From NCBI RefSeq assembly GCF_016892625.1, contig NZ_JAFEMW010000003.1, forward strand, positions 310,001-374,000: a stretch of DNA of 64,000 nt, read 5' to 3'. Each line of letters begins with the position of its first letter. The stretch's first letter is position 1. Positions 16,552-26,286 of the stretch are shown piece by piece. This stretch comes from Brevibacterium sp. RIT 803. GTDB taxonomy: Bacteria > Actinomycetota > Actinomycetes > Actinomycetales > Brevibacteriaceae. Below the pieces are notes generated by a model. It was given only the letters and a program-made list of their open reading frames with translations, was not told the DNA's origin and searched no databases. The position numbers and the translations under genes were made by a program.

Positions 16552-18261
16552 TCAGTTCGCCTCGCCCGAACCGTTGACTCCGGCTGCATCCCGGTGGGTC
16601 GTCGCCGCGTCCGTGCCGGAGGCTGCGGCGGCCGCATCGAGGTTGCCCAGGGCGGTGAAGTCGGGGTCGTTGACCGCTGGTGATCCACCTTCGGGCAGCC
16701 AGGTTCCGGCGGCCGAGGTGACGGTGTGCTGCAGCGGTGAGACTGACTCTGCAGCGGCCACCAGGGAGCCGTCCTTGACCTTGGCGATCGTCTCGGCCAG
16801 CTCCGGGGACAGGAAGCGGTCCGGGCCGGGACCGGGCACGGTTTCGCGGATCGCGGAGATCACGGCACCGGTGACCGGTGCCGGTGCGGCTTCGCGCATA
16901 TCGCAGGCGCGCGAGGCGGCGTAGAACTCGATGCCGACGACGCTGGCGAGATTGTCGACGACCTTGCGCAGCTTGCGGGCGGCCGACCAGCCCATCGATA
17001 CGTGATCTTCCTGCATGGCCGAGGACGGGATCGAGTCGACCGAGGCGGGGCTGGCGTTGCGCTTGGCCTCGGAGACCATGGCGGCCTGGGTGTAGTGGGC
17101 GATCATCAGACCCGAGTCGACGCCGGCGTCGTCGGCGAGGAACGGGGTGAGGTTCTGGTTGCGGGTGACGTCCATCATCCGGTCGGTGCGGCGTTCGGAC
17201 ATCGAGGCGACATCGGCGGCGACGATGGCGAGGAAGTCCAGGGCATGGGCCAGGGGCGCACCGTGGAAGTTGCCGTTGGAGGAGACCATGCCGTTGGTGA
17301 GCACGACGGGGTTGTCGATGGCCGCACGCAGTTCGCGCTCGGCGACCTGCGTGGCAAAGGCGACGGCATCACGGGCGGCGCCGTTGACCTGCGGGGCGCA
17401 GCGCATCGAGTACGCGTCCTGGACCAGGTGGGTCGAGTCGCGGTGACTGGCCGTGATGCCCGAGTCCTTCAGCGACGTCAGCATGTTCGCGGCGGCCGCG
17501 GACTGACCGTCGTGGGGGCGCAGTGCGTAGTGGAGTTCGGGGGCGAAGACGGCATCGGTGCCGAAGAGTCCCTCGATGCTCATCGCTGCGGAGACGTCGA
17601 CGGCGGTGAGCAAGTTCTCCAGGTCGGTCAGGGCCATGATGAGCATGCCGAGCATGCCGTCGGTGCCGTTGACCAGCGCCAGGCCTTCCTTCTCGGCCAG
17701 GGTGACCGGAGCGATTCCGGCCGCGGCCAGCACTTCTTCGGCGGGGCCGGCAACTCCGTCTGGACCGGCGGCCACGCCTTCACCCATCACGACGAGCGCA
17801 CAGGCAGAGAGCGGCGCGAGGTCACCGGAGCAGCCCAGCGATCCGTATTCGTGGACGACCGGGGTGATGCCGGCGTTGAGGAGGTCGACGTAGGTCCGGA
17901 GCACCTCGGCGCGCACTCCTGCTCGGCCCGTGGCCAGGGTGCGGGCGCGCAGGAGCATGAGTGCGCGCACGACTTCGCGTTCGACGGGTTCGCCGACGCC
18001 TGCGGCGTGGGAGCGGATGAGTGATTTCTGCAGTTGGGTGCGCAGTTCGGCGGGAATGTGGCGCTGGGCAAGTGCCCCGAAACCGGTGGAGACTCCGTAG
18101 ACGGGCTTCTCGGCCTGAGCGAGCGCGTCGATGGCTTCGCGGTATTTGTTCACGCGGGCCAGGGTGGTCTCGCTCAGGGCCACCTTCGCATCGTGGCGGG
18201 CGACATCGACCACCTGGGCGAATGTGAGGGTATCGGGATCGAGATCGATGAAGACTGACAT
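16552..18261 (-). CDS. hutH: Histidine ammonia-lyase
   Basis: A 569-residue enzyme that deaminates L-histidine to urocanate. The start is ATG 18261, with AAAGG 7 bp before it. The MIO cofactor site is at residues 144-146 in GSLGCSGDLAPLSA, with Cys-Ser-Gly instead of Ala-Ser-Gly; Cys is tolerated in the family signature. YGVSTGFG near residue 55, the QDAYSMRCAPQ stretch and the NGNFHGAP segment also match. The C-terminus carries an Ala/Thr-rich tail of about 45 residues beyond the usual end (about 510 residues in most homologues), of unknown use. It is second in the hut operon, 89 bp after hutI. Confidence 0.95.
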   Translation of the reverse strand: MSVFIDLDPDTLTFAQVVDVARHDAKVALSETTLARVNKYREAIDALAQAEKPVYGVSTGFGALAQRHIPAELRTQLQKSLIRSHAAGVGEPVEREVVRALMLLRARTLATGRAGVRAEVLRTYVDLLNAGITPVVHEYGSLGCSGDLAPLSACALVVMGEGVAAGPDGVAGPAEEVLAAAGIAPVTLAEKEGLALVNGTDGMLGMLIMALTDLENLLTAVDVSAAMSIEGLFGTDAVFAPELHYALRPHDGQSAAAANMLTSLKDSGITASHRDSTHLVQDAYSMRCAPQVNGAARDAVAFATQVAERELRAAIDNPVVLTNGMVSSNGNFHGAPLAHALDFLAIVAADVASMSERRTDRMMDVTRNQNLTPFLADDAGVDSGLMIAHYTQAAMVSEAKRNASPASVDSIPSSAMQEDHVSMGWSAARKLRKVVDNLASVVGIEFYAASRACDMREAAPAPVTGAVISAIRETVPGPGPDRFLSPELAETIAKVKDGSLVAAAESVSPLQHTVTSAAGTWLPEGGSPAVNDPDFTALGNLDAAAAASGTDAATTHRDAAGVNGSGEAN

Positions 18262-18350
18262 CTTGGACCTTTCGGTTGAGTGAGTTATACGTTCGTGTGG
18301 TGTCATCAGACGGCGAAGAGGCGGGAGGGCCGGGCCCGGCCCTCAGCAGT

Positions 18351-19631
18351 TCAGACCTGTGGTCTGTTGTCGGCGACGAGTTCGCCGCCGCGGTAGACGC
18401 GTTCGACGAGGTGGACGCCGGGCCGGTAGGCCAAGTGGCGGTAGCTGGGCGCGTCGAGGATGGCGAGATCGGCCCGAGCTCCGGCGCCGAGGTGGCCGAC
18501 ATCGGTGCGCTGCAGGGCGTTGGCCCCACCGGCGGTGACGGCCCAGACTGCCTGTTCGACGGTGAAGTGCATATCGCGAACCCCGATGGCGATCGTGAAG
18601 GGGATGCTGTTGGAGAATCCCGATCCCGGGTTGCAGTCCGTGGCGATCGCCAGGCTGACTCCCGCCTCTACGTAGCGGCGGGCGTCGGGGTAGGGCTGGC
18701 GGGTGGAGAATTCGATGCTCGGCAGCAGCGTGACGACGGTGCCCGCCTCGGCGAGGGCTGCGAGGTCCTCATCGGAGGCGAATGTCGCATGGTCGACGGA
18801 CACGCAGCCGAGTTCGGCGCCGAGTCTGAGCGCTCCCCCCTCGGTGAGCTGGTTGGCGTGCAGGCGCGGTTTCATGCCCGCGGCCTTGCCTGCTTCGATG
18901 ATGCGACGCGTCTGGTCTTCGGTGAAGGCACCCTTTTCGCAGAATACGTCGATCCACTTGGCCTGGCCGATCGCGGCGGGGATGATCTCGTCGATGACGA
19001 GGTCGACGTAGGCTTGAGGGTTCTCTGTGAACTCCGGCGGCACCACGTGGGCGGCGATGAGCGTGGATTCTTCGGTGTGGCGGTTGATGATCTGCAGCGC
19101 GCGGAGTTCGTCCTTCACGGTCAGACCGTAGCCGGACTTGACCTCGAAGGTCGTCGTGCCCTGCCGGGTGGCCTGACTCATGAGGTGGACGAGGTTGGCC
19201 TCGAGCTCCTCGTCGCTGGCGGCCCGTGTGGCCGCGACAGTCGTGGCGATGCCACCGGCCGAGTACTTCTCACCCGCCATGCGCGCGGCGAACTCCGCCG
19301 ATCGGTCGCCGGCGAAGATGAGGTGGTTGTGGCTGTCGACGAAGCCCGGGATGACGGCCTTGCCGCCCAGGTCGATGGTTTCGAGCTCCACACCGGCTCT
19401 CGCCGAGGTGAGGGTGCCGTTTTCGATGTCGTCGTCGTTGACCACCTCGGCGGGGGTGGAATCGGCATCGCCGAGGTGGTCGTGAAGTGCGGTGTCCGCC
19501 TGAGCGGACGGCCCCGACCACAGAATCCGCCCCCCGTCGATGAGCACTGCGGCGTCCTCAACGACGTTCAGGGCGCCGAGTGTGTCGAGGTCATTGACGA
19601 CGAGTTCGCTGATCCCGGTGATGAGCTGCAA
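18351..19631 (-). CDS. hutI: Imidazolonepropionase
   Basis: A 426-residue metal-dependent amidohydrolase opening the ring of 4-imidazolone-5-propionate to N-formiminoglutamate. Motifs: [16 protein letters not shown] (metal HxH plus substrate Arg), [34 protein letters not shown] and ATDCNPGSG. The start is a TTG at 19631 with AAGGA 7 bp upstream; no nearer ATG fits the family N-terminus. It is first in the operon hutI-hutH-amidohydrolase-hutF-iclR. A palindromic operator at 19716-19729 sits about 85 bp upstream. Confidence 0.95.
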   Translation of the reverse strand: MQLITGISELVVNDLDTLGALNVVEDAAVLIDGGRILWSGPSAQADTALHDHLGDADSTPAEVVNDDDIENGTLTSARAGVELETIDLGGKAVIPGFVDSHNHLIFAGDRSAEFAARMAGEKYSAGGIATTVAATRAASDEELEANLVHLMSQATRQGTTTFEVKSGYGLTVKDELRALQIINRHTEESTLIAAHVVPPEFTENPQAYVDLVIDEIIPAAIGQAKWIDVFCEKGAFTEDQTRRIIEAGKAAGMKPRLHANQLTEGGALRLGAELGCVSVDHATFASDEDLAALAEAGTVVTLLPSIEFSTRQPYPDARRYVEAGVSLAIATDCNPGSGFSNSIPFTIAIGVRDMHFTVEQAVWAVTAGGANALQRTDVGHLGAGARADLAILDAPSYRHLAYRPGVHLVERVYRGGELVADNRPQV

Positions 19632-19715
19632 GGCGGTGTCCTTCGCGATCGAGAGTAGTTCACTCTCAGTATGGACCGCGCAGGCTCACCGCTGAAGTGC
19701 GATCGAAGGAATTTG

Positions 19716-19729
19716 TCCGATATTTCAGA
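19716..19729. promoter_or_regulatory. Putative HutR (IclR) operator upstream of hutI
   Basis: TCCGATATTTCAGA, within a longer TGT...ACA frame (19714-19731). It is a 14-bp inverted repeat with a central 4-bp AT-rich spacer, nearly the same as the sites ahead of hutU (24452), the CaiB gene (46076) and the NCS1 permease (48576). From memory, the layout matches the motif described for HutR in Corynebacterium resistens. Confidence 0.7.
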
Positions 19730-19747
19730 CAGTTCGTGATCGGCGAC

Positions 19748-21049
19748 TCATACCGCTGTATCCAGACTGTTGACGCACTCGACGAGGGTCAGGAATCCGT
19801 CCTCGTCGAGGAATCCGAGGTCACCGGTGTGCAGCCAGCCATCTTTGAGCGTCTCGGCCGTCTCCTCGGGACGGCCGAGGAAGCCGTGCATGACGGTCTG
19901 CCCGGAGACGACCACCTCGCCGACTTCGCCTGCAGGCAGTTCTCGGCCGTCCGGACTGCGGATGGCCACGGTGATTCCCGGCAGCGCCGTCCCCACGGTT
20001 CCGAGGCGGCGGGAGCCGTCGTTGCGGTTGAGGGTCACCGCCGCCGAGCATTCCGAGAGACCGTAGCCTTCAAGGATCGGCACCTCGAACTTCGATTCGA
20101 ACCGGGTGATCACGTCGACCGACATCGGTGCGGCCCCACAGATGACGAACTGCAGGGAGCTTGCGTCGACGTCCCGCTTCTTCGTGGCTTCAAGGGCCGA
20201 GATGATCGTCGGCACAGTTGAGAAATAGGTCGGACGCTCTTCCTCGACGACGCCCCAGAAGGTTCTCGGATCAAAGCTCGGCAGCACATGGACGCTGCCG
20301 CCGAACATGAGAGATGAAACGGTGCCTGCGAGAAGCCCGCGGCAGTCGAAGAGAGGCAGCACCAGCAGGCTGCGTGCATCAGCACCGAAGTCGATTCCGG
20401 TGAGGGTCGACCATGCCATGGCCGAGACGTTGGAGTGGCTGAGCAGGCAGCCCTTGGGCCGGCCTGTCGCCGGCGAGGCATAGACGATGAGTGATCCGTC
20501 GCCGCCGCGAACGGCGAGATCACTCATCGGTTCGGCATCGCCGCGGAAGCATTCGTCCTCGACGGAGAGGAAGCTGAGGCCGCGGACGTCGGCAACCACC
20601 TCGGCGTGGGAGTCCCCGATGAGCAGCACGACTCCGGAGTCGTCGAGCTGGAAGCTGACCTCGTCGTTGGTCAGGGCAGGGTTGATCGGGGTCAGGACCG
20701 CACCGAGGGACCAAGTGGCGAACATGGTCGTGATGACCTCGGGGACGTTGTCCAGCAGCACACCGACCACCGCACCCTGACCGATCCTGAACTGAGTCCT
20801 CAAGGCGCCTGCGGTCGCGGCCACAGCTGATGCGAATTCGGCGTTGTCGAAGCTGCCGCCGGGCCAGCTCAGGCAGGGCCCGTGAGGGTCGGAGCGCGCA
20901 CGGTCGGCGGGGAGTCCGACCAGGTCGGCCACAGGGAAGGCTGAGGTCACAGCCGCCTCGGCGACCCCCTGTTCGGCGCGAGCCGCTTCGTCTGCATATG
21001 TCGACGCATTGTTCCTGGTCGGCGCGGAAGTCCTGTTCGAAGTCTGCAT
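19748..21049 (-). CDS. AMP-binding (acyl-CoA ligase-like) protein, C-terminally truncated
   Basis: A 433-residue member of the ANL adenylating superfamily that contains only the large N-terminal domain. It keeps the LGAVLTPINPALTNDEV, ILEGYGLSECS and DGWLHTGDLGFLDEDG motifs, but the phosphate-binding loop reads YASPATGRPKG instead of the usual Y-T/S-S-G-T-T-G-x-P-K-G. The frame stops soon after the hinge, where GR-x-KD and the roughly 100-residue C-terminal lid with the catalytic Lys should follow. The 116 bp to hutI contain no room for the lid. It is either a decaying gene or a ligase-fold protein without acyl-CoA synthetase activity. It is transcribed toward hutI and divergent from pucR. 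Confidence 0.7.
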   Translation of the reverse strand: MQTSNRTSAPTRNNASTYADEAARAEQGVAEAAVTSAFPVADLVGLPADRARSDPHGPCLSWPGGSFDNAEFASAVAATAGALRTQFRIGQGAVVGVLLDNVPEVITTMFATWSLGAVLTPINPALTNDEVSFQLDDSGVVLLIGDSHAEVVADVRGLSFLSVEDECFRGDAEPMSDLAVRGGDGSLIVYASPATGRPKGCLLSHSNVSAMAWSTLTGIDFGADARSLLVLPLFDCRGLLAGTVSSLMFGGSVHVLPSFDPRTFWGVVEEERPTYFSTVPTIISALEATKKRDVDASSLQFVICGAAPMSVDVITRFESKFEVPILEGYGLSECSAAVTLNRNDGSRRLGTVGTALPGITVAIRSPDGRELPAGEVGEVVVSGQTVMHGFLGRPEETAETLKDGWLHTGDLGFLDEDGFLTLVECVNSLDTAV

Positions 21050-21195
21050 GGATCAAGCGTATCCAGGCATCGTGGTCAGCACACTGGTCCCACATGTCAA
21101 AGCATTCCCCATCCTTGGGTCAAAGCTACAAACAGATCTCCAGAGCTTTCGGCGAACTTCTCACCACAGCCGGCAGTTCGCGCTAGTCTTCTCCT

Positions 21196-22509
21196 ATGGT
21201 CGCCTCTCCTTCGTGGACGCCCGGCGACGGGCCTGGTCCCACACCTGCCACCGCCGAGGTGATGGCGCAGCTCTCCCGGATCTCCGCGGAGCTGAGTCCG
21301 CGCGTGCCGGAGCTGACCCAGAGCGTCTACGACTATCTGGCCACGAGGATCGCCGAACTCGGTGAGGAGCGCACGCTCCTCGAGCTTCTCAGCGCGAGCA
21401 TCGAAGGCAATATCGAGACCATCTTCCATGCTCTCCGGCATGGGATCGCTCCGGACAACCTCGAACCGCCGGTCGCCGCCTACGAATACGCCAGACGATT
21501 GGCACAACGTGGGATTTCAGTCAACGCCCTGGTCAGGGCCTATCGTCTGGGACAGCAACGGCTGCTGCAGACCGCCTACGACTACATCACCACCGGTGCC
21601 GATCTCCCGGACGATCTGGCCTCCGCAGTGTTCCAGCGACTCGTCGATGAGGTCTCGGAATACATCGACTGGATGTCACAGAAGGTCGCCCTCCTCTACG
21701 AAGAGGAACGCGAAGCCTGGCTGGCCAACCGCACCACCGCACGGGAATCCCAGGTCAGAGGCATCATCGAAGGTGGGCACGTCGACGCCGCTGCGGCCGC
21801 GGCAACACTGGGCTACAGTCTCACCGCCCGACACGTGGCGGTCATCGCCTGGACCCACCATTCGGCACCGGACACCATTGACGGCCTGGGCAGATTCACC
21901 TCCGCCATCAACTCCGCGGCCGCGGAGATGGGCTCCCCACGTTCCAGTCTGATCATCAGTCGCGACCAGGACACCGCCTGGGGATGGATCACGGTGCCCG
22001 AGAGCTGGCAGTATGAGGAGTCCCTCCGTGATCGACTTCGCTCGAGTGCCGCCGACGCCGTGCACCTGGCGCTCGGTTCCGCTCACACAGCGGCGCAAGG
22101 ATTCCGGCTCTCTCACCAAGAGGCACTGCGAGTCCAGAACGTGTGCCTTGCCAGACGAACACCAATGCCGCTGCGCTCCCACGACGAACCCGGAATGGCT
22201 CTCGTCTCACTGCTGTCCACCGACGTCGAGGCAGGCCGTGACTGGGTGCGATCCGTCCTCGGCCCGCTGGCGGAGGACTCTGCAGCCAATACTCGGCACC
22301 GCTCGACGTTGTTGGCATATATGCTTCACGATCTCAGCTACACGGCTACGGCAGCCGCGATGTCGATGCACAAGAACTCGATCCGCTACCGCGTGGAGAT
22401 GGCGGAATCGATCCTCGGCACGGATCTGGGATCGAATCGGCTCAACATCGAGGCAGCCCTCTATGCCCACAGCTATATCTTCGAGTCACGGGAACCAGTT
22501 CCGGACTGA
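21196..22509 (+). CDS. PucR/CdaR-family transcriptional regulator
   Basis: A 437-residue regulator with a C-terminal PucR-type helix-turn-helix (about residues 370-430: LLAYMLHDLSYTATAAAMSMHKN, then IRYRVEMAES) and a central GGDEF-like/CdaR domain typical of the family. The N-terminal part (to about residue 160) is helical and includes SPRVPELTQSVYDYL, seen in actinobacterial PucR proteins. It is divergent from the truncated ligase gene and convergent with hutU. The effector is unknown; relatives control purine, proline or GABA catabolism. There is no clear ribosome site before ATG 21196, so the mRNA may be leaderless. Confidence 0.85.
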   Translation: MVASPSWTPGDGPGPTPATAEVMAQLSRISAELSPRVPELTQSVYDYLATRIAELGEERTLLELLSASIEGNIETIFHALRHGIAPDNLEPPVAAYEYARRLAQRGISVNALVRAYRLGQQRLLQTAYDYITTGADLPDDLASAVFQRLVDEVSEYIDWMSQKVALLYEEEREAWLANRTTARESQVRGIIEGGHVDAAAAAATLGYSLTARHVAVIAWTHHSAPDTIDGLGRFTSAINSAAAEMGSPRSSLIISRDQDTAWGWITVPESWQYEESLRDRLRSSAADAVHLALGSAHTAAQGFRLSHQEALRVQNVCLARRTPMPLRSHDEPGMALVSLLSTDVEAGRDWVRSVLGPLAEDSAANTRHRSTLLAYMLHDLSYTATAAAMSMHKNSIRYRVEMAESILGTDLGSNRLNIEAALYAHSYIFESREPVPD

Positions 22510-22576
22510 GCGTGGGGCGCGGCTCGATGGCGTGCTGGCGAGTCAGATCGCAGACCCGCTGCAGCCGTGCGGCACC

Positions 22577-24298
22577 CTACTGCGCGGCGGATTCCTCGTC
22601 GCGCTTGTCGAGCTCGGGAATCATCGGAACGCGCATGCCCCGCTCTTCGGCAACCTCGGCAGCGCGGTCGTAACCGGCGTCGACGTGGCGGATGACGCCC
22701 ATGCCCGGATCGTTCGTCAGCAGACGGGCGAGCTTCTTCGCAGCCAGCTCGGTGCCGTCGGCCACGGAGACCTGACCGGCGTGGATGGAGCGGCCGATGC
22801 CGACGCCGCCGCCGTGGTGGATGGACACCCAGGTGGCACCCGATGAGGTGTTGACCATGGCGTTGAGCAGCGGCCAGTCGGCCACGGCGTCGGTGCCGTC
22901 GAGCATCGATTCGGTCTCACGGTAGGGGCTGGCGACCGAGCCGGAGTCGAGGTGGTCACGGCCGATGACGATCGGGGCCGAGATTGCGCCCTCGGCGACG
23001 AGCTGGTTGAACAGCAGTCCGGCCTGCTGGCGCTCCTTGTAGCCGAGCCAGCAGATGCGAGCCGGGAGACCTTCGAACTCGACGTACTCATTGGCGGCGT
23101 CGAGCCAGGTGTGGAGGTGCTCATTCTCGGGGAAGAGCTCCTTGAGTGCCTTGTCCGTGACCTCGATGTCCTTGGGATCACCGGACAGGGCGACCCACCG
23201 GAACGGTCCGAGACCTTCGCAGAAGAGCGGGCGGATGTAGGCGGGGACGAAGCCGGGAAACTCGAAGGCGCGGTCGTAGCCGGCCTTGCGGGCTTCGTCG
23301 CGGATCGAGTTGCCGTAGTCGAAGACCTCGGCACCGCGGTCCTGGAACTCCACCATGGCACGCACGTGCTTGGCCATAGATTCCTCGGCGCGGATGGTGA
23401 ACTTCTCCGCGTCCTGCTCGGCTTCATCACTCCAGTCATCGACGCTGACGCCGATGGGCAGGTAGGACAGCGGGTCATGCGCCGAGGTCTGGTCGGTGAC
23501 GATGTCGACCTCTGCGGCCTCTGGACGATCGAGGATCATCGGCAGGATCTCAGCGGCGTTGCCGACGAGTCCCACGGACAAGGCCTGCTTGTTCTTCTTG
23601 GCCTCGATGACCTTGGCAAGTGCTGTGTCGAGATCGGTCTCGACCTCGTCGAGGTAGCGCTTGGACTTGCGACGGTCGAGGCGGGTCCTGTCGACGTCGA
23701 TGATGAGGCAGGCACCGCCGTTGAGCGTCACGGACAGCGGCTGGGCGCCGCCCATGCCGCCGCAGCCGCCGGTGATCGTCAGGGTTCCGGCCAAGGTGCC
23801 GTTGTAGCGCTTGTCGGCGATGGCGCCGAAGGTCTCGTACGTGCCCTGGAGGATACCCTGAGTGGCGATGTAGATCCAGGAGCCGGCGGTCATCTGGCCG
23901 TACATCATGAGACCCTCGGCCTCGAGCTCGCGGAAGTGCTCCCAATTGGCCCAGTCGCCGACGAGGTTGGAGTTGGCGATGAGCACGCGCGGGGCCCATT
24001 CGTGGGTGCGCATGACGCCGACCGGCTTACCCGACTGGACGAGGAGGGTCTCATCGTCCTCGAGGTCATCAAGGGTGCGCACGATCGCGTCGTAGGCCTC
24101 CCAGGAGCGAGCCGCTCGACCGGTGCCGCCGTAGACGACGAGGTCTTCGGGACGCTCGGCGACCTCGGGGTCGAGATTGTTCATGAGCATGCGCTTGGGC
24201 GCTTCGGTCTGCCAGCTCTTGGCTGTGATCTCTGTGCCGCGGTCGGCGCGGATCACGCGTGAGGGATCGTGCTGGGTGAAGCCGGGCTTCGTGGTCAT
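22577..24298 (-). CDS. hutU: Urocanate hydratase
   Basis: A 573-residue NAD+-dependent urocanase, the second enzyme of histidine breakdown, adding water to urocanate to give imidazolonepropionate. Family stretches are abundant: [18 protein letters not shown], the [14 protein letters not shown] dinucleotide-binding segment, [35 protein letters not shown] (with the conserved Cys) and [17 protein letters not shown]. The length is normal. A strong AAGGAG precedes ATG 24298. It is transcribed apart from the hutI operon, but has the same type of operator at 24452-24465 in its upstream region. Confidence 0.96.
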   Translation of the reverse strand: MTTKPGFTQHDPSRVIRADRGTEITAKSWQTEAPKRMLMNNLDPEVAERPEDLVVYGGTGRAARSWEAYDAIVRTLDDLEDDETLLVQSGKPVGVMRTHEWAPRVLIANSNLVGDWANWEHFRELEAEGLMMYGQMTAGSWIYIATQGILQGTYETFGAIADKRYNGTLAGTLTITGGCGGMGGAQPLSVTLNGGACLIIDVDRTRLDRRKSKRYLDEVETDLDTALAKVIEAKKNKQALSVGLVGNAAEILPMILDRPEAAEVDIVTDQTSAHDPLSYLPIGVSVDDWSDEAEQDAEKFTIRAEESMAKHVRAMVEFQDRGAEVFDYGNSIRDEARKAGYDRAFEFPGFVPAYIRPLFCEGLGPFRWVALSGDPKDIEVTDKALKELFPENEHLHTWLDAANEYVEFEGLPARICWLGYKERQQAGLLFNQLVAEGAISAPIVIGRDHLDSGSVASPYRETESMLDGTDAVADWPLLNAMVNTSSGATWVSIHHGGGVGIGRSIHAGQVSVADGTELAAKKLARLLTNDPGMGVIRHVDAGYDRAAEVAEERGMRVPMIPELDKRDEESAAQ

Positions 24299-24451
24299 GT
24301 GACTCTCCTTGTCGTCGTGTCCGGCAGAGCGGAATGGTTCCGGGGGTTCGGCTGTGCGGAGATTGATTCCTCAGTGCCGGTGTCGTCCCTGACTACACCA
24401 TCCATTCTGACGGCTGGCGAGAATTGCGACAGTGGTCTGGATCAAGTTCCG

Positions 24452-24465
24452 TCCGAAATATCGGA
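24452..24465. promoter_or_regulatory. Putative HutR operator between hutU and the AAA+ ATPase gene
   Basis: TCCGAAATATCGGA, extended to GTCCGA-N4-TCGGAC at 24451-24466, is the most symmetrical of the four sites. It is about 150 bp upstream of hutU and about 190 bp upstream of the divergent AAA+ gene in a 353-bp non-coding gap. Besides this and the palindrome at 24556 I see nothing else in the gap. Confidence 0.7.
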
Positions 24466-24555
24466 CACATGTGCCGAGGTCGGGCGTGGCATTCCGCGCC
24501 GCTTCCCCATCCATTCATTCCGTCTGCTTCTCAAGACTTATGCCTCCTACTTCTC

Positions 24556-24574
24556 AATCGAGACGATATCGATT
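24556..24574. promoter_or_regulatory. Possible LysR-type operator upstream of the AAA-catR-catBA operon
   Basis: AATCGA-N7-TCGATT inverted repeat in an AT-rich patch about 80-95 bp upstream of the AAA+ ATPase start. It could be the binding site of the LysR protein encoded second in the operon. The evidence is symmetry and position only. Confidence 0.4.
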
Positions 24575-24651
24575 CTGTAAGTAATGATGAAAAGGGCATA
24601 GTGTGACGAGTGAATCACCGAATCTCCGAGCATCAGAGAAGAGGAACGACG

Positions 24652-26286
24652 ATGTTCACTGCCCCTACCGCGGTCGTCGCGGGCACCGAGTCCCAGGACC
24701 TTCTGACCACCCGTACGCGGGCCCAGAACTGGCGCTCGAAGGAGATCGGAATTCCCGACCGCGACCTCACGAACCAGGCTCTGGCCGATCTTGCGACAAC
24801 GGCGGCCACCCTCGGCGACCATCCCTTCGAACGCACCGTCGCGGCGATCCAGTCAAGCCGCAGCGGTGACTACCCGATCATCCCCGACATCACCTCGGCC
24901 TCCGAGGTCCTGCGCGAATTCCTCCGCGCAGGCCGAATCGACGGCTGGCTCTACGTGCGCGAATCCGACGGTTACGTCCATCCCTACCTCGTGATGACCA
25001 TCGCGGTCGAACACGGGGACAAGACCCGCGGACCGCGCGTGAAGCTGACTCTCGAGGCCGACAACCCGACGGTCAAGCGCCCCTCCCGAGTTCCGCGCAT
25101 CCTCTATTTCGAAGACACCGAGATCGTCGGCAAGACGCCCGAAGAGGCACTGACCGCAGCCGGAGCCTTCCACGAGAACCAGTCGCTCAAGGACGAATAT
25201 TCGACCCGACTGGCCGAGTTCAAGGAGATCATCGAACACGGCTTCGGCTCCCAGTACATCTTCACCGGGCGCGCGATCCGCACCGACGACCACCGCGCGG
25301 CCAATCGCCGTGCCGGACGCAAGGTCGTCAACGACGTCGCCCCCGATGAGATCGCCGGCCTGCGCGGATCGACCCCTTCCGTGCTCTTCGACGAAGACGA
25401 GCTGGGAACGATTCCGCTGCTCACAGCCGTGCGCGTCTTCGACCTCGGCGCCCAGGACTACATCGACGTCAATACCGGCGACCTCGATGCATACGACTAC
25501 GACCCGAGCCTGCAGGACAAGCTGGTCCTCCCCGACGAACAGCGTGAGCTGCTGACCATCCTCACCTCGGACATCGGCGTCTTCACCGGTGACATCATCA
25601 ACGGCAAATCCGCGGGCAACGTCATCCTCGCCAAGGGGCGCCCCGGGGTCGGCAAGACCCTGACCGCCGAGGTGTATGCCGAGGTCATCGGCAAACCGTT
25701 GTACTCGATCCACTCCGGATCGCTGGGCATCACCCCCGAGGCCGTGCGGAAGAACCTCGAGGTCATCTTCGACCGAGCCAAGCGCTGGGATGCCGTGCTC
25801 CTCCTCGACGAGGCCGATGTCTTCGTCCTCGAACGCGGTCTCGATCTCACCCAGAACGCGATCGTCGCGGAGTTCCTGCGCACCCTCGAATACTTCGATG
25901 GGCTCCTCTTCCTCACGACGAACCGGATGAACGGAGTCGACGAGGCGATCCTCGCACGCTGCGCAGCCGTCATCGAATATCACGCCCCGAGTCCCGAGGA
26001 TGCCCGTCAGATCTGGCAGATCATGGCCCGCGGCAACGACATCGAGCTCGACGCGGTCCTCCTCGACCGCCTGGTCAGCGACTTCGTCGACATCACCGCC
26101 CGTGACATCAAGATGGTGCTGCGTCTGGCACTGCGCATCGCCGCCCACCGAGGTGCGGCGCTGAGCATGGACGACTTCATCCACGCCGCTCACTTCCGCG
26201 GAATCCATACAGAGGCTGAGGACTCCGCAAGCTCGACGCTGAGAGCAGAACAGTCCGCTCCGGCCACGGCAGGGGCATCCATATGA
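24652..26286 (+). CDS. AAA+ ATPase leading the cat operon
   Basis: A 544-residue ATPase. Walker A GRPGVGKT lies at about residues 329-336, Walker B LLLDEADVF at about 383-391, then a sensor-1 TTNR and an arginine in ILARCAAV. The first 300 residues do not resemble a domain I can name. ATG 24652 is preceded by GAGGAACGACG; an earlier GTG at 24610 is not supported. The gene overlaps the LysR gene by 4 bp, which in turn overlaps catB, so it is co-translated with catechol ortho-cleavage genes. A role as a remodelling or activating ATPase for a dioxygenase is inference; I know of no standard AAA+ protein in this pathway. Confidence 0.8.
   Translation: MFTAPTAVVAGTESQDLLTTRTRAQNWRSKEIGIPDRDLTNQALADLATTAATLGDHPFERTVAAIQSSRSGDYPIIPDITSASEVLREFLRAGRIDGWLYVRESDGYVHPYLVMTIAVEHGDKTRGPRVKLTLEADNPTVKRPSRVPRILYFEDTEIVGKTPEEALTAAGAFHENQSLKDEYSTRLAEFKEIIEHGFGSQYIFTGRAIRTDDHRAANRRAGRKVVNDVAPDEIAGLRGSTPSVLFDEDELGTIPLLTAVRVFDLGAQDYIDVNTGDLDAYDYDPSLQDKLVLPDEQRELLTILTSDIGVFTGDIINGKSAGNVILAKGRPGVGKTLTAEVYAEVIGKPLYSIHSGSLGITPEAVRKNLEVIFDRAKRWDAVLLLDEADVFVLERGLDLTQNAIVAEFLRTLEYFDGLLFLTTNRMNGVDEAILARCAAVIEYHAPSPEDARQIWQIMARGNDIELDAVLLDRLVSDFVDITARDIKMVLRLALRIAAHRGAALSMDDFIHAAHFRGIHTEAEDSASSTLRAEQSAPATAGASI

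Noticed and set aside
17002..18024. Long open frame on the plus strand opposite hutH (about 340 codons)
   Set aside because: It is the mirror of a well-conserved enzyme gene. Its Gly/Arg/Val-rich composition is what high-GC antisense frames give, and it matches no family. Similar frames opposite hutI (18276-19658), hutU (22952-24262) and the AAA+ gene (24853-26208) were dropped for the same reason.
19631..19748. Search for the missing C-terminal lid of the ligase-like gene in another frame
   Set aside because: The 116 bp available hold the hutI promoter and operator and show no lid motifs in any frame, so a simple frameshift does not explain the truncation.
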